Assembly: GCA_030655395.1 (NCBI GenBank)
Contig: JAURVQ010000003.1
Span: forward strand, 1-42,984
Length of the DNA stretch: 42,984 bases
Reading direction: 5' to 3'
DNA from: Gammaproteobacteria bacterium
Lineage (GTDB): Bacteria; Pseudomonadota; Gammaproteobacteria; SURF-13
Shown: positions 23,804-37,524 of the stretch, piece after piece
Layout: each line of letters begins with the position of its first letter
Numbering within the stretch: position 1 is the first letter of the stretch
Position numbers and translations under genes: made by a program
The notes under the pieces: model-generated
What the model was told of the DNA's origin: nothing
The model's input: only the letters and a program-made list of their open reading frames with translations
The model's database searches: none

Positions 23804-25045
23804 CTAATCAATGACGTGTGACACTAGCCCGTCGGCCAGCTTGGGCTCGAACCAGGTGGACTTGGGCGGCATCATCTCGCCCGCATCGGCTACCGCCATC
23901 AGATCGTGCATGCCGGTGGGAAACAGGGAAAACGCCACCGCCATCTCCCCGCTGTCCACGCGCTTGACGAGCTCGGGCAGGCCACGGATGCCGCCGACAA
24001 AATCGATGCGCTTGTCACGGCGCGGATCGCTGATGCCGAGCACCGGTTCGATGAGGTGCGCGGCCAGCAGGCTGACGTCGAGCCGCGCCACCGGGTCGCG
24101 CTCCGCCATCAGGCCGCTGTTGAGCGTCAGGCGATACCACTGGCCCGGCAGATACATCCCGAACTCACCCGCACGCGCGGGCTTTACCGGAGTGGCGCAC
24201 GTACTCATGCTGAAGCTCTGTTTCACGCGCCGGATAAAATCTTCGCACGTGAGACCGTTGAGATCGCGGATCACGCGGTTGTAGTCGAATATCTGCATCT
24301 GGTTGTCGGGAAAGATCACGCTGAGGAAATAGTTGTAGCTCTCCACGCCCGTGTGGCCGGGGTTGGCGGCGCGGCGGCTGGCCGCGATGCGTGATGCCGC
24401 CGCCGCGCGGTGATGGCCGTCGGCGATGTAAAGCGTGGGCACCGCCTCGAACGCGGCGGCGAGGTGCAGGCCGATTTCCGCATCACGCACTACCCAGAGT
24501 GCGTGGCGCACGCCGCCGTCGGCGGTGATATCAAATTCGGGCGCAGCGGCGCTGATGGTGCGCACGATGGCGTCAACGGCGTCTGAATGGCGGTAGGTCA
24601 GCAACACCGGGCCGGTCTGGGCGTTGAGCGCGTCGATCTGGCGCACGCGGTCGTCTTCCTTGTCGGGACGGGTGAGTTCATGGCGCCGGATGTGTCCGTT
24701 GTCGTAGGCCGCGACCGATGCGGCGGCCACGATGCCGGTCTGCACATGGCGGCCCATGATCAGCCGGTAGACGTAATAGCACGCCTTCTTGTCGCGCTGC
24801 AGCACGCCCTGTTTGATGAGCGCGGCGAAGTTCTCCGCGCCCTTCGCGTAGACCGTGGGACTGTAGGGATCAACGTCCGGCGCCAGGTCGATTTCGGGTT
24901 TTGAGATGTGCAGGAAGCTCAACGGACGTCCGGCGGCACGCGCACGTGCTTCGTCGCTGCTCAGGACATCATACGGCGGCGCCGCGACATCCGCCGCGCG
25001 CTCCGGCACCGGACGTAGCCCGGTGAATGGACGAATCAAAGACAC
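23804..25045 (-). CDS. DUF1015 family protein
   Basis: The 413-residue soluble protein matches the DUF1015 family: start SLIRPFTGLRPVPERAADVAAPPYDV, the block IRRHELTRPDKEDDR (about 119-133), and YIADGHHRAAAASR with DGHHR at 209-213. The DGHHR motif resembles the nucleotide-binding motif of the ParB/sulfiredoxin superfamily, which includes free serine kinases, so nucleotide binding is a reasonable guess; function is not established. The gene stands alone, convergent with the FimX-like gene, and a long palindrome lies just upstream of its start. Confidence 0.85.
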   Translation of the reverse strand: MSLIRPFTGLRPVPERAADVAAPPYDVLSSDEARARAAGRPLSFLHISKPEIDLAPDVDPYSPTVYAKGAENFAALIKQGVLQRDKKACYYVYRLIMGRHVQTGIVAAASVAAYDNGHIRRHELTRPDKEDDRVRQIDALNAQTGPVLLTYRHSDAVDAIVRTISAAAPEFDITADGGVRHALWVVRDAEIGLHLAAAFEAVPTLYIADGHHRAAAASRIAASRRAANPGHTGVESYNYFLSVIFPDNQMQIFDYNRVIRDLNGLTCEDFIRRVKQSFSMSTCATPVKPARAGEFGMYLPGQWYRLTLNSGLMAERDPVARLDVSLLAAHLIEPVLGISDPRRDKRIDFVGGIRGLPELVKRVDSGEMAVAFSLFPTGMHDLMAVADAGEMMPPKSTWFEPKLADGLVSHVID

Positions 25046-25072
25046 GCATCACCCCTTTTTATAGTTTGATAC

Positions 25073-25145
25073 TCAACGCAAAGACGCTAAGACGCAAAGG
25101 TTTTTTTAACGCACTTATCTTTGCGTCTTAGCGTCATTGCGTTGA
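25073..25145. repeat. 27-bp palindrome built from octamer repeats
   Basis: The left arm (25073-25099) is TCA followed by ACGCAAAG, ACGCTAAG, ACGCAAAG, so three tandem octamers. The right arm (25119-25145) is the reverse complement with one mismatch in 27. The loop is 19 nt and includes TTTTTTT. It lies between htpX (stop at 25176) and the DUF1015 start (25045), 27 bp upstream of the latter on the minus strand. Loop and arm lengths closely resemble the palindromes at 3933 and 23741, although the words are unrelated. Confidence 0.9.
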
Positions 25146-25170
25146 ATTGTTAGTAGTTGAATTGTTAGTG
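25141..25170 (+). repeat. 15-bp tandem duplication
   Basis: GTTGAATTGTTAGTA (25141-25155) is followed at once by GTTGAATTGTTAGTG (25156-25170), one base different. It overlaps the end of the octamer palindrome and ends 5 bp before the htpX stop codon. It looks like a recent slippage or repair duplication at the palindrome's edge. Confidence 0.85.
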
Positions 25171-25175
25171 CAAAA

Positions 25176-26066
25176 TCAGGCCCGCCACTCTCCACCTTGC
25201 AGCGCTGCGATGCGTTCCTCCAGCGGCGGGTGTGACATGAACAAACGCTTGAGGCCGTCGCCGGGGCCGCCGGAAATTCCAAACGCAGCCAGCTGATCCG
25301 GCAGCGGGGCCTGGTGGGAGAGCTTGAGCTTTTCCAGCGCGGCGATCATCTTGTTGGGCCCTTCGAGGCGCGCGCTGCCGGCGTCGGCGCGGAATTCACG
25401 CTGCCGGCTGAACCACATCACGATCATGGAGGCCAATATCCCCAGCACCAGTTGAGCGGCCATCGTCGTGACGAAGAAACCCACGCCGTGCCCGCGATCA
25501 TTTTTGAGTATTACACGATCCACCACATGGCCCACCACCCGCGACAGGAAGATTACGAAGGTGTTGACGACGCCCTGGATCAGCGCCAGCGTCACCATGT
25601 CGCCGTTGGCCACATGGCTGATCTCATGCCCCAGCACCGCCTCAACTTCGTCTTTGCTCATGGCGTGCAACAGGCCTGTGCTCACGGCGACCAGGGCGCT
25701 GTCGCGGCTCATGCCGGTGGCGAAGGCGTTGGGTTCGGAGGCGTCGAAGACGGCGACCTCGGGCATGCCGATACCGGCTTTTTGCGCCTGGCGCCTGACG
25801 GTCTCCAGCAGCCAGCGCTCGGTGGGGTCAGCCGGTTCTTCGATTACCCTGGCGCCCGTCATGCGCTTCGCGCTCCACTTGGAGATCGCGAGTGAGATGA
25901 ACGATCCGCCCATGCCGAATACGGCGGCAAAGATCAGCAGCCCTTGCAGATTGAGGCCGCCGCCCTGCTGTTCAAGGGCGGTATCCACGCCCAGCAGCTG
26001 CAGCACGATGCTGAGGACAAACACGACGGCAAGGTTGGTGAGCAGGAACAAAATAATGCGTTTCAT
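25176..26066 (-). CDS. htpX: Membrane zinc protease HtpX
   Basis: Heat-shock-inducible inner-membrane metalloprotease that degrades misfolded membrane proteins. The ATG at 26066 gives 296 residues (E. coli 293). It begins with membrane helices ([22 protein letters not shown]; about 42-60), then the zinc motif HEISH (147-151) inside [16 protein letters not shown], and two further helices (about 158-180 and 190-215). It ends [13 protein letters not shown], as in other HtpX proteins. A sigma-32 type promoter sits about 34-63 nt upstream, and an AGGGAG SD precedes the ATG. Confidence 0.96.
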   Translation of the reverse strand: MKRIILFLLTNLAVVFVLSIVLQLLGVDTALEQQGGGLNLQGLLIFAAVFGMGGSFISLAISKWSAKRMTGARVIEEPADPTERWLLETVRRQAQKAGIGMPEVAVFDASEPNAFATGMSRDSALVAVSTGLLHAMSKDEVEAVLGHEISHVANGDMVTLALIQGVVNTFVIFLSRVVGHVVDRVILKNDRGHGVGFFVTTMAAQLVLGILASMIVMWFSRQREFRADAGSARLEGPNKMIAALEKLKLSHQAPLPDQLAAFGISGGPGDGLKRLFMSHPPLEERIAALQGGEWRA

Positions 26067-26099
26067 GTACGACTCCCTGGGGATTGAGTTCTGCTGAGT

Positions 26100-26129
26100 T
26101 AGATGGGGTGGAGGGCGGCAAAGTTCAAT
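26100..26129 (-). promoter_or_regulatory. Sigma-32 heat-shock promoter of htpX
   Basis: On the minus strand ATTGAAC (-35 region, 26129-26123) is followed, 15 nt after ATTGAA, by CCCCATCTA (26108-26100). The -10 matches the sigma-32 consensus CCCCATNTA at every fixed position, and the -35 matches CTTGAA in five of six. Predicted transcription start is near 26092, 26 nt before the htpX ATG. HtpX is a known heat-shock protein in E. coli, which fits. Only the sequence match is seen; induction is inferred. Confidence 0.7.
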
Positions 26130-26175
26130 GGCCAACGGCTACACATAGCGCCCTAAAGTCAGGGCGCCGTTGGCC
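26130..26175. repeat. Nested palindrome upstream of the htpX promoter
   Basis: GGCCAACGGC (26130-26139) pairs exactly with GCCGTTGGCC (26166-26175). Inside, GCGCCCT (26148-26154) pairs with AGGGCGC (26161-26167) around a 6-nt loop. The outer arm touches the -35 element of the htpX promoter. It could be an operator-like site, an extruded cruciform or a remnant of a mobile palindrome. It has no T-tract on either side. Confidence 0.8.
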
Positions 26176-26227
26176 GATAACCTGAATATAGCAAGGTTAC
26201 TCTCCCAACGACCTTTCTATATTTTAT

Positions 26228-26256
26228 CAGGCTGGGTTATTCCCGGCCTGTTTTTT
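26228..26256 (+). terminator. Plus-strand terminator-like hairpin next to parC end
   Basis: CAGGCTGGG, loop TTAT, then TCCCGGCCTG and TTTTTT: a 9-bp stem with one G-T type mismatch and a T-tract on the plus strand. No plus-strand gene lies upstream (htpX and parC are both minus). On the minus strand the hairpin follows the parC stop directly, but with the A-tract before it and only AT-rich sequence after it, so as a parC terminator it is imperfect. Confidence 0.5.
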
Positions 26257-28510
26257 ATTTGTCTTCCGTACCCATCCTCTCCACACGCTGTAGCCCGCGC
26301 GGCAGTTTCAAGCCGCGTCGCCCGCGTTCGGTCTGATAATGGGTGAGGTCGGCGGGCTTGAGCGTGAGGTGACGCTGGCCGGCATGCAGCGTGAGGCTCG
26401 CGCCTGCGGGCACTGCGGCTACGGCCACCACAAATTCCTCGCGCTCTGCGCGCCGCGCCGTGGGGATGCCGATGATCTTGATGCCCTTGCCTTTGGCGAG
26501 CAGTGGCAACTCGGCCAGCGGATGCACCAGCAGATGACCTTCGCGCGTGACGGCGGCGACCCGGTCGCTCTGCATGTCGGACACGCGCGCAGGCGCGAGC
26601 ACCGCCGCGCCCTTGGGCACGCTGAGCACCGCCTTGCCGGTTTTGTTTTTGCTGTAGAGGTCACCCAGTTTGGCGACGAAGCCGTAGCCCGCATCGCTTG
26701 CCAGCAGATAAAGATCGTCGGGGTTGCCCAGCAACACGCCCGCGAAGCTCGCACCGGGCGGGGCTTGCAGCCGACCGTTGAGTGGCTCGCCCTGGCCGCG
26801 TGCCGAGGGCAGGGTGTGCGCGGGCAGGGTATAGCAACGCCCCGTCGAGTCAATGAACACGGCAAGCTGATTGCTGCGTCCCCTGGCTTCGGCCATGAAG
26901 GCGTCGCCGGCTTTGTAATTCAGTTCACGCGCAGCTATGTCATGGCCCTTGGCCGCGCGCACCCAGCCCTGCGCGGAAAGCACCACGGTGACCGGTTCGG
27001 TGGGGATGAGTTCGGTTGCGGCGATGGCCTGTGCCGCCGCGCGCTCCACCAGCGGTGCACGCCGCGCATCGCCGTAACGCTCGGCGCACTCCGTGAGTTC
27101 CTTGTGCAGCAGTGTCTTCATGCGTGCCTTTGAGGCCAGCGTCTTTTCCAGCGAGTCGCGCTCGGTGGCGAGCTCTTTCTGCTCGGATTTGATTTTGACT
27201 TCTTCCAGCTTGGCGAGGTGGCGCAGTTTCAGTTCCAGTATCGCCTCGGCCTGCGCGTCGCTCAGCTTGAAGCGTTTCATCAGCACCGGTTTGGGCTGGT
27301 CTTCGCGGCGGATGATGGCGATGACCTCGTCGATATTCAGAAACGCGATCAGCAGGCCGTCGAGCAGGTGCAGGCGCGCCAGTATCTTGTCCAGACGGTA
27401 TTGCAGGCGGCGGCGCACGGTCGTGGTGCGGAACTCCAGCCATTCAACCAGCACCTCGCGCAGGTTTTTCAGCACCGGGCGGCCGTTCAGGCCGATCATG
27501 TTCATGTTCACGCGGTAGCTGCGCTCGAGATCGGTGGTGGCGAACAGGTGCGCCATCAGCTCATCCATATCGACGCGATTGGAGCGCGGCACGATGACGA
27601 GCCGTGTCGGATTTTCATGGTCGGATTCGTCGCGCAGGTCTTCCACCAGCGGCAGTTTCTTGGCCAGCATCTGCGCGGCGATCTGCTCCAGCACCTTGGC
27701 GCCGGAGGTCTGGTATGGCAGGGCGGTGATGATGATGTCGTTGCCTTCGCGTTCATAGCGGGAACGCAGACGTACAGACCCCGTGCCGGTTTCATACAGG
27801 CGCAGAATGTCCGCGCGCGGCGTGATGATCTCGGCCTCGGTCGGGTAGTCCGGCCCCAGCACGTGTTCGCACAGTTGCTGCACGGTGGTCCTGGGCTCGT
27901 CGAGCAGACGGATGCAGGCGCTGGCGATCTCGCGCGCATTGTGTGGCGGGATATCGGTAGCCATGCCGACGGCGATGCCGGTGGCGCCGTTCAGCAGTAC
28001 ATTCGGCAGGCGCGCGGGCAGCAGCGCTGGCTCTTCCAACGTACCGTCGAAGTTCGGCGTCCAGTCCACCGTGCCTTGTCCGAGCTCGTTCAACAATACT
28101 TCGGCATACGGTGCGAGCCGCGCCTCGGTGTAGCGCATCGCGGCGAACGAGTGCGGATCATCGAGCGAGCCCCAGTTGCCCTGGCCGTCGATGAGCGGAT
28201 AGCGGTAGGAGAACGGCTGCGCCATCAGCACCATCGCTTCATAGCAGGCGCTGTCGCCGTGCGGGTGGAACTTGCCCAGCACGTCACCCACGGTGCGCGC
28301 GGACTTTTTGTGCTTGGCGGCGGCGGAAAGCCCCAGCTCGGACATGGCGTAGACGATGCGCCGCTGCACCGGTTTGAGACCGTCGCCGATGTGCGGCAGG
28401 GCACGGTCGAGAATCACGTACATGGAATAATCCAGGTAGGCCTTCTCGGTAAAGGTGCGCAGCGGCAGGCGTTCGACGCCTTCGTAGTCCATTTCGATAG
28501 TCTTGGTCAT
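26255..28510 (-). CDS. parC: DNA topoisomerase IV subunit A
   Basis: Catalytic subunit that decatenates chromosomes. The ATG at 28510 gives 751 residues (E. coli 752); an in-frame TTG three codons earlier is less likely. The N-terminal breakage-reunion domain has the quinolone-region motif [19 protein letters not shown] (with Ser and Glu at the usual resistance positions, apparently wild type) and the active-site Tyr in [15 protein letters not shown]. The C-terminal domain is a beta-pinwheel of about 250 residues. parE is not adjacent. The start overlaps none of the divergent DUF167 gene; 28 bp separate them. Confidence 0.96.
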   Translation of the reverse strand: MTKTIEMDYEGVERLPLRTFTEKAYLDYSMYVILDRALPHIGDGLKPVQRRIVYAMSELGLSAAAKHKKSARTVGDVLGKFHPHGDSACYEAMVLMAQPFSYRYPLIDGQGNWGSLDDPHSFAAMRYTEARLAPYAEVLLNELGQGTVDWTPNFDGTLEEPALLPARLPNVLLNGATGIAVGMATDIPPHNAREIASACIRLLDEPRTTVQQLCEHVLGPDYPTEAEIITPRADILRLYETGTGSVRLRSRYEREGNDIIITALPYQTSGAKVLEQIAAQMLAKKLPLVEDLRDESDHENPTRLVIVPRSNRVDMDELMAHLFATTDLERSYRVNMNMIGLNGRPVLKNLREVLVEWLEFRTTTVRRRLQYRLDKILARLHLLDGLLIAFLNIDEVIAIIRREDQPKPVLMKRFKLSDAQAEAILELKLRHLAKLEEVKIKSEQKELATERDSLEKTLASKARMKTLLHKELTECAERYGDARRAPLVERAAAQAIAATELIPTEPVTVVLSAQGWVRAAKGHDIAARELNYKAGDAFMAEARGRSNQLAVFIDSTGRCYTLPAHTLPSARGQGEPLNGRLQAPPGASFAGVLLGNPDDLYLLASDAGYGFVAKLGDLYSKNKTGKAVLSVPKGAAVLAPARVSDMQSDRVAAVTREGHLLVHPLAELPLLAKGKGIKIIGIPTARRAEREEFVVAVAAVPAGASLTLHAGQRHLTLKPADLTHYQTERGRRGLKLPRGLQRVERMGTEDK

Positions 28511-28538
28511 GGCGCTCAATAGTTTCTATAATCAGGGT

Positions 28539-28751
28539 ATGCGGCGCTACACGGAAAAGCCCGGCGGTGTCACGTTCAGCGCAAGGATACAGCCGCGCGC
28601 GGCGAAGAATCAAATCAGCGGCGTGCTGGAGGTGCCGCGCCGCCGCATTGCAATTGTCGGGGGCGCCACGTCCCGCAACAAGATGATACACGTCAAAGGC
28701 ATGGATGCGGCGTATTTGAAGACGGTTTTGAAAACCAGAGAGGTTGAATGA
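28539..28751 (+). CDS. DUF167 (YggU) family protein with internal deletion
   Basis: The 70-residue product matches both ends of the DUF167 family: VTFSARIQPRAAKNQISGV corresponds to the N-terminal half, and VPRRRIAIVGGATSRNKMIHVKG to the C-terminal half. The family's best-conserved middle, with the APPVDGxAN motif (about 30 residues), is missing in frame. Normal members have 95-100 residues. So this is either a degraded but open gene or a shortened variant. The ATG at 28539 is preferred; the frame is open upstream into the parC start region. It overlaps the next gene by 4 bp. Function of the family is unknown. Confidence 0.75.
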   Translation: MRRYTEKPGGVTFSARIQPRAAKNQISGVLEVPRRRIAIVGGATSRNKMIHVKGMDAAYLKTVLKTREVE

Positions 28752-29626
28752 TGAAAAGTCATGCTAGATCAAGATGGGTGCTGTTATGTGCAACGATTTT
28801 CATTTCTGCCGCAGTGCACGCCGCGACGGTGACTCCGTTATGGACGCTGGACGGATTCAAGAACCCCGAGTCCGTGGTGTATGACGCAAAGCGTAAAGTG
28901 CTCTATGTCTCGAACGTCAACGGTGCCCCGCCTGAAAAAGATGGCAATGGCTTCATCTCGCGCGTCTCACCCGACGGGAAGATGCTGGACGCGGAATGGG
29001 TGCAGGGCCTGAACGCGCCCAAGGGCCTCGCCATCAGCCGCGACAAACTCTACGCCACCGACATCGACAGCTTGATCGAAATCGATCTCAAAACCGGCGC
29101 GATCAGCAAACGCCATGCGGCGCCGCAGGCAAAATTCCTGAATGACGTCGCCGCAGATCAGGCGGGTAATATTTATGTGTCGGACATGATGGATGACGCG
29201 ATCTACCGCCTCTCCGGCGGCAAGTTTGAGTTGTGGCTGAAGGACGCCAGGCTGGAATCCCCCAACGGCCTGTATGCCGAACCGGGGCGGTTGGTTGAAG
29301 GGGCGTGGGGCGTGATGACCGACGGTTTCAACACCAGGGTGCCGGGGCATTTAAATGTCATTTCGCTGCGCGATAAAAAAATAGCAAGCCTGGGTGACGG
29401 TGCGCCGGTCGGCAATCTCGACGGCGTGGAAGGTGACGGTCACGGCGCCTATTATGTCACTGACTGGATGGCGGGTAAGCTGCTGCACATCAATGCTGCC
29501 GGCAAGACGGAGCTGCTGTTGCTGCTTGAGCCAGGCAGCGCCGACCTGACGTACGTCAAGAGCAGGAAGTGGCTGTTTGTTCCCATGATGAATACGCACC
29601 AACTGCGCGCCTATCGCGTGCAATGA
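28748..29626 (+). CDS. Exported SMP-30/NHL-like beta-propeller protein
   Basis: The 292-residue protein starts with a signal peptide (basic KSHARSRW, hydrophobic VLLCATIFISAAVHA, cleavage after about residue 25). The rest is a repeated blade pattern (ESVVYDAKRKVLYVSNVNG, GLAISRDKLYATDIDSLIEIDLKTG, FLNDVAADQAGNIYVSDMMDDAIYRL, DGVEGDGHGAYYVTDWMAGKLLHIN), typical of SMP-30/gluconolactonase or NHL six-bladed propellers. Asn and Asp at blade tops (FLNDVA, NLDGVEGD) resemble the metal site of gluconolactonases. Two adjacent ATGs (28748, 28751) are possible. Substrate unknown. Confidence 0.82.
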   Translation: MMKSHARSRWVLLCATIFISAAVHAATVTPLWTLDGFKNPESVVYDAKRKVLYVSNVNGAPPEKDGNGFISRVSPDGKMLDAEWVQGLNAPKGLAISRDKLYATDIDSLIEIDLKTGAISKRHAAPQAKFLNDVAADQAGNIYVSDMMDDAIYRLSGGKFELWLKDARLESPNGLYAEPGRLVEGAWGVMTDGFNTRVPGHLNVISLRDKKIASLGDGAPVGNLDGVEGDGHGAYYVTDWMAGKLLHINAAGKTELLLLLEPGSADLTYVKSRKWLFVPMMNTHQLRAYRVQ

Positions 29627-29714
29627 ACGCAGCGTATGTGCGTCTTTTAATGATTTGAGTTGCGGCTGCTCTGTCTTGCGTTGGTTTTTATAACTACAGT
29701 AGCTGGTGGCGGGG

Positions 29715-30779
29715 CTATACGTGATACGGCGTGCTCAGCTTGTGTACGGCATCCACAAAGGCGGCGGCGTGATCGGGGTTGACGTGCTGATGGATGCCGT
29801 GGCCGAGATTGAATACGTGCCCGCTGCCGGGGCCGTAACTGGCGAGAATGGTTTCCACCTCGGTACGGATGCGCGCGGGTGAGGCGTAGAGTACGGACGG
29901 ATCCATATTGCCTTGTAGCGCCACTTTGTCACCCACGCGCCTGCGTGCGTCGGCAAGGTCGGTGGTCCAGTCGATGCCGAGCGCGTCGCAACCCGTTGCC
30001 GCCATCGCCTCCAGCCACTGGCCGCCGTTCTTGGTGAACAAAATCACCGGCACGCGGCGACCCTCGTGTTCGCGCGTGAGCCCGCGCACGATCTGTTCCA
30101 TGTAACGCAGCGAAAATTTCTTGTAATCACGCGGCGTGAGCACGCCGCCCCAGGTGTCAAATACCATCACCGCCTGCGCGCCCGCCGCGATCTGTGCATT
30201 GAGGTAGACCGTCACCGCGCGTGCGAGCAGGTCCAGTAGCTGGTGCATGACCTTGGGCTCGTCAAACAGCATGCGCTTGATGTGCGCGAACTCCTTGGTG
30301 CCCGCGCCTTCCACCATGTAGGTGGCGAGCGTCCACGGGCTGCCCGCGAAGCCGATGAGCGGCACGCGCCCGTGCAGTTCACTTCGGATCAGGCGCACCG
30401 CATCCATCACGTAACGCAGCTCGCCTTCCGGATCGGGCACGGCCAGCGCGGCGACATCCTGCGCCGTGCGCACCGGGCTCTTGAAGCGCGGGCCTTCGCC
30501 TTCGGAAAAATACAACCCCAGCCCCATCGCATCGGGGATGGTGAGGATGTCGGAAAATAATATCGCGGCATCGAGCGGGAAACGATCGAGCGGTTGCAGC
30601 GTGACTTCGCAAGCCAGCTCCGGTGTCTTGCACAGCGCCATGAAGTCGCCCGCCTTTTTGCGCGTGGCGCGGTATTCGGGCAGATATCTGCCCGCCTGGC
30701 GCATCATCCACACCGGTGTGACATCCACGGGCTGGCGCAGCAGGGCGCGCAGGAAACGGTCGTTTTTGAGTGGGGTCAT
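29715..30779 (-). CDS. hemE: Uroporphyrinogen decarboxylase
   Basis: Decarboxylates uroporphyrinogen III to coproporphyrinogen III in haem synthesis. The 354-residue TIM-barrel protein begins [38 protein letters not shown], which contains the conserved [11 protein letters not shown] substrate loop, and has the [17 protein letters not shown] and [16 protein letters not shown] motifs. In Pseudomonas-like genomes hemE directly follows gltD; here a toxin-antitoxin pair lies between. The 88 bp after its stop hold no convincing terminator. Confidence 0.96.
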   Translation of the reverse strand: MTPLKNDRFLRALLRQPVDVTPVWMMRQAGRYLPEYRATRKKAGDFMALCKTPELACEVTLQPLDRFPLDAAILFSDILTIPDAMGLGLYFSEGEGPRFKSPVRTAQDVAALAVPDPEGELRYVMDAVRLIRSELHGRVPLIGFAGSPWTLATYMVEGAGTKEFAHIKRMLFDEPKVMHQLLDLLARAVTVYLNAQIAAGAQAVMVFDTWGGVLTPRDYKKFSLRYMEQIVRGLTREHEGRRVPVILFTKNGGQWLEAMAATGCDALGIDWTTDLADARRRVGDKVALQGNMDPSVLYASPARIRTEVETILASYGPGSGHVFNLGHGIHQHVNPDHAAAFVDAVHKLSTPYHV

Positions 30780-30789
30780 AAAGAGGTGG

Positions 30790-31191
30790 TTACTTACGCG
30801 GTTTTTTGTTCGGTTTGAAGGCCTGTTTAAGCCATTGCGAAAATTCGGCTTCGCTTAACTTGCCTGCGGCAAGCGCCGTGATGATTTCTACCACTTCTAT
30901 TTCATTCACCAAAGGATGAAGACCATTGTCCATCAGGAACACCGCAGTAGTGAGGAAGGCGGTGCGCTTGTTACCGTCTATGAACGGATGATTCTTGGCG
31001 ATGCCATAGCCATACGCAGCGGCAAGCTCGTGCAAGGTCGGCGCGCCATAGCTTAGCAGGTTTTCAGGCCGGGCCAGCGCAGACTCAAGCAAACCCGCAT
31101 CGCGCACACCATCGCTGCCGCCAAAAGTGGCAATGCACTCCCTATGCAGTGCGAGCGCCACATGCTGCGCCACCCAGCGGGGTTTTTTCAC
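30790..31191 (-). CDS. doc: Doc-family (Fic fold) toxin
   Basis: The 133-residue protein is a death-on-curing type toxin. The Fic motif is [10 protein letters not shown] (68-77), which fits HxFxDGNKRT with its catalytic His68, so it is probably active. Doc of phage P1 phosphorylates EF-Tu and blocks translation. Other Doc features are seen: [18 protein letters not shown] and [11 protein letters not shown]. It overlaps the antitoxin gene by 4 bp (ATGA), antitoxin first, as is typical. The stop is 10 bp from the hemE start. Confidence 0.93.
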   Translation of the reverse strand: MKKPRWVAQHVALALHRECIATFGGSDGVRDAGLLESALARPENLLSYGAPTLHELAAAYGYGIAKNHPFIDGNKRTAFLTTAVFLMDNGLHPLVNEIEVVEIITALAAGKLSEAEFSQWLKQAFKPNKKPRK

Positions 31192-31412
31192 TTCGCCAGT
31201 TCGCGCAGCGCATTGCGGTAACGACGCATCACCTGCCGCCCCAGCTTCATCTGGCGTTCAAAATCGGGATCGTACGCGGTGATTTCATAACCATTGGGCG
31301 TTTCCACCAAAAATACTTGATCGCCTTTTTCGGCGTGTAATTTTCCCAAGGCTTCCTTGGGCAGGATCACGCCGGTGGAGTTACCGATTGCGGTGAGTTT
31401 CGCTTTAATCAT
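31188..31412 (-). CDS. AbrB/MazE-type antitoxin paired with Doc
   Basis: The 74-residue protein has the AbrB/SpoVT swapped-hairpin DNA-binding domain: KAKLTAIGNSTGVILPKEALGKLHAEKGDQVFLVET (about 3-38). The C-terminal part (about 45-74, FERQMKLGRQVMRRYRNALREL) is an amphipathic helix that could cover the toxin. Gene order and the 4-bp overlap with doc identify it as antitoxin and probable autorepressor. Phage P1 Doc uses the unrelated Phd fold, so this pair is a hybrid type also seen in other genomes. Confidence 0.9.
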   Translation of the reverse strand: MIKAKLTAIGNSTGVILPKEALGKLHAEKGDQVFLVETPNGYEITAYDPDFERQMKLGRQVMRRYRNALRELAK

Positions 31413-31443
31413 GGCGGGTAGCCTCTCATGTTATAACAAGGGC

Positions 31444-37393
<5,950 letters not shown>

Positions 37394-37415
37394 GAGTTGT
37401 ATTCATCAATTCTTT

Positions 37416-37470
37416 AGACCCTTGCGCAGTCGCGGCGTTCGCCGGGACGATCTCGGCACGCAAAGGGTCT
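37416..37470 (-). promoter_or_regulatory. Structured 5' leader of gltB
   Basis: CGCAAAGGGTCT (37459-37470 on plus) and AGACCCTTGCG (37416-37426) form a long stem with one extra base. A second hairpin, CGGCG-TT-CGCCG (37433-37444), lies inside. If transcription starts near 37467, as the upstream promoter predicts, the mRNA begins at or within this structure. There is no T-tract, so it is not a normal attenuator; protection of the 5' end or a role in translation are possible. The SD of gltB is weak. Confidence 0.5.
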
Positions 37471-37473
37471 GCC

Positions 37474-37502
37474 AGTATAGCGCTGGCGGGTTTTTGGCTC
37501 AA
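37474..37502 (-). promoter_or_regulatory. Sigma-70 promoter of gltBD
   Basis: On the minus strand TTGAGC (37502-37497) and TATACT (37479-37474) are separated by exactly 17 nt, matching 4/6 and 5/6 of the consensus. It sits in the 131-bp gap between dgt and gltB, 80 nt upstream of the gltB ATG. It implies gltB-gltD is a transcription unit of its own, separate from the aroK-aroB-dgt genes upstream. Confidence 0.65.
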
Positions 37503-37524
37503 TGCGAACAACGCGAAAAGCGTG

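Noticed and set aside
25073-25145. Possible CRISPR-like array
   Set aside because: The repeats are octamers without spacers of constant length, and they are inverted; no cas gene is near.
29627-29714. Terminator between the propeller gene and hemE
   Set aside because: Only a 5-bp stem (ACGCA/TGCGT) with CTTTT; too weak to claim.
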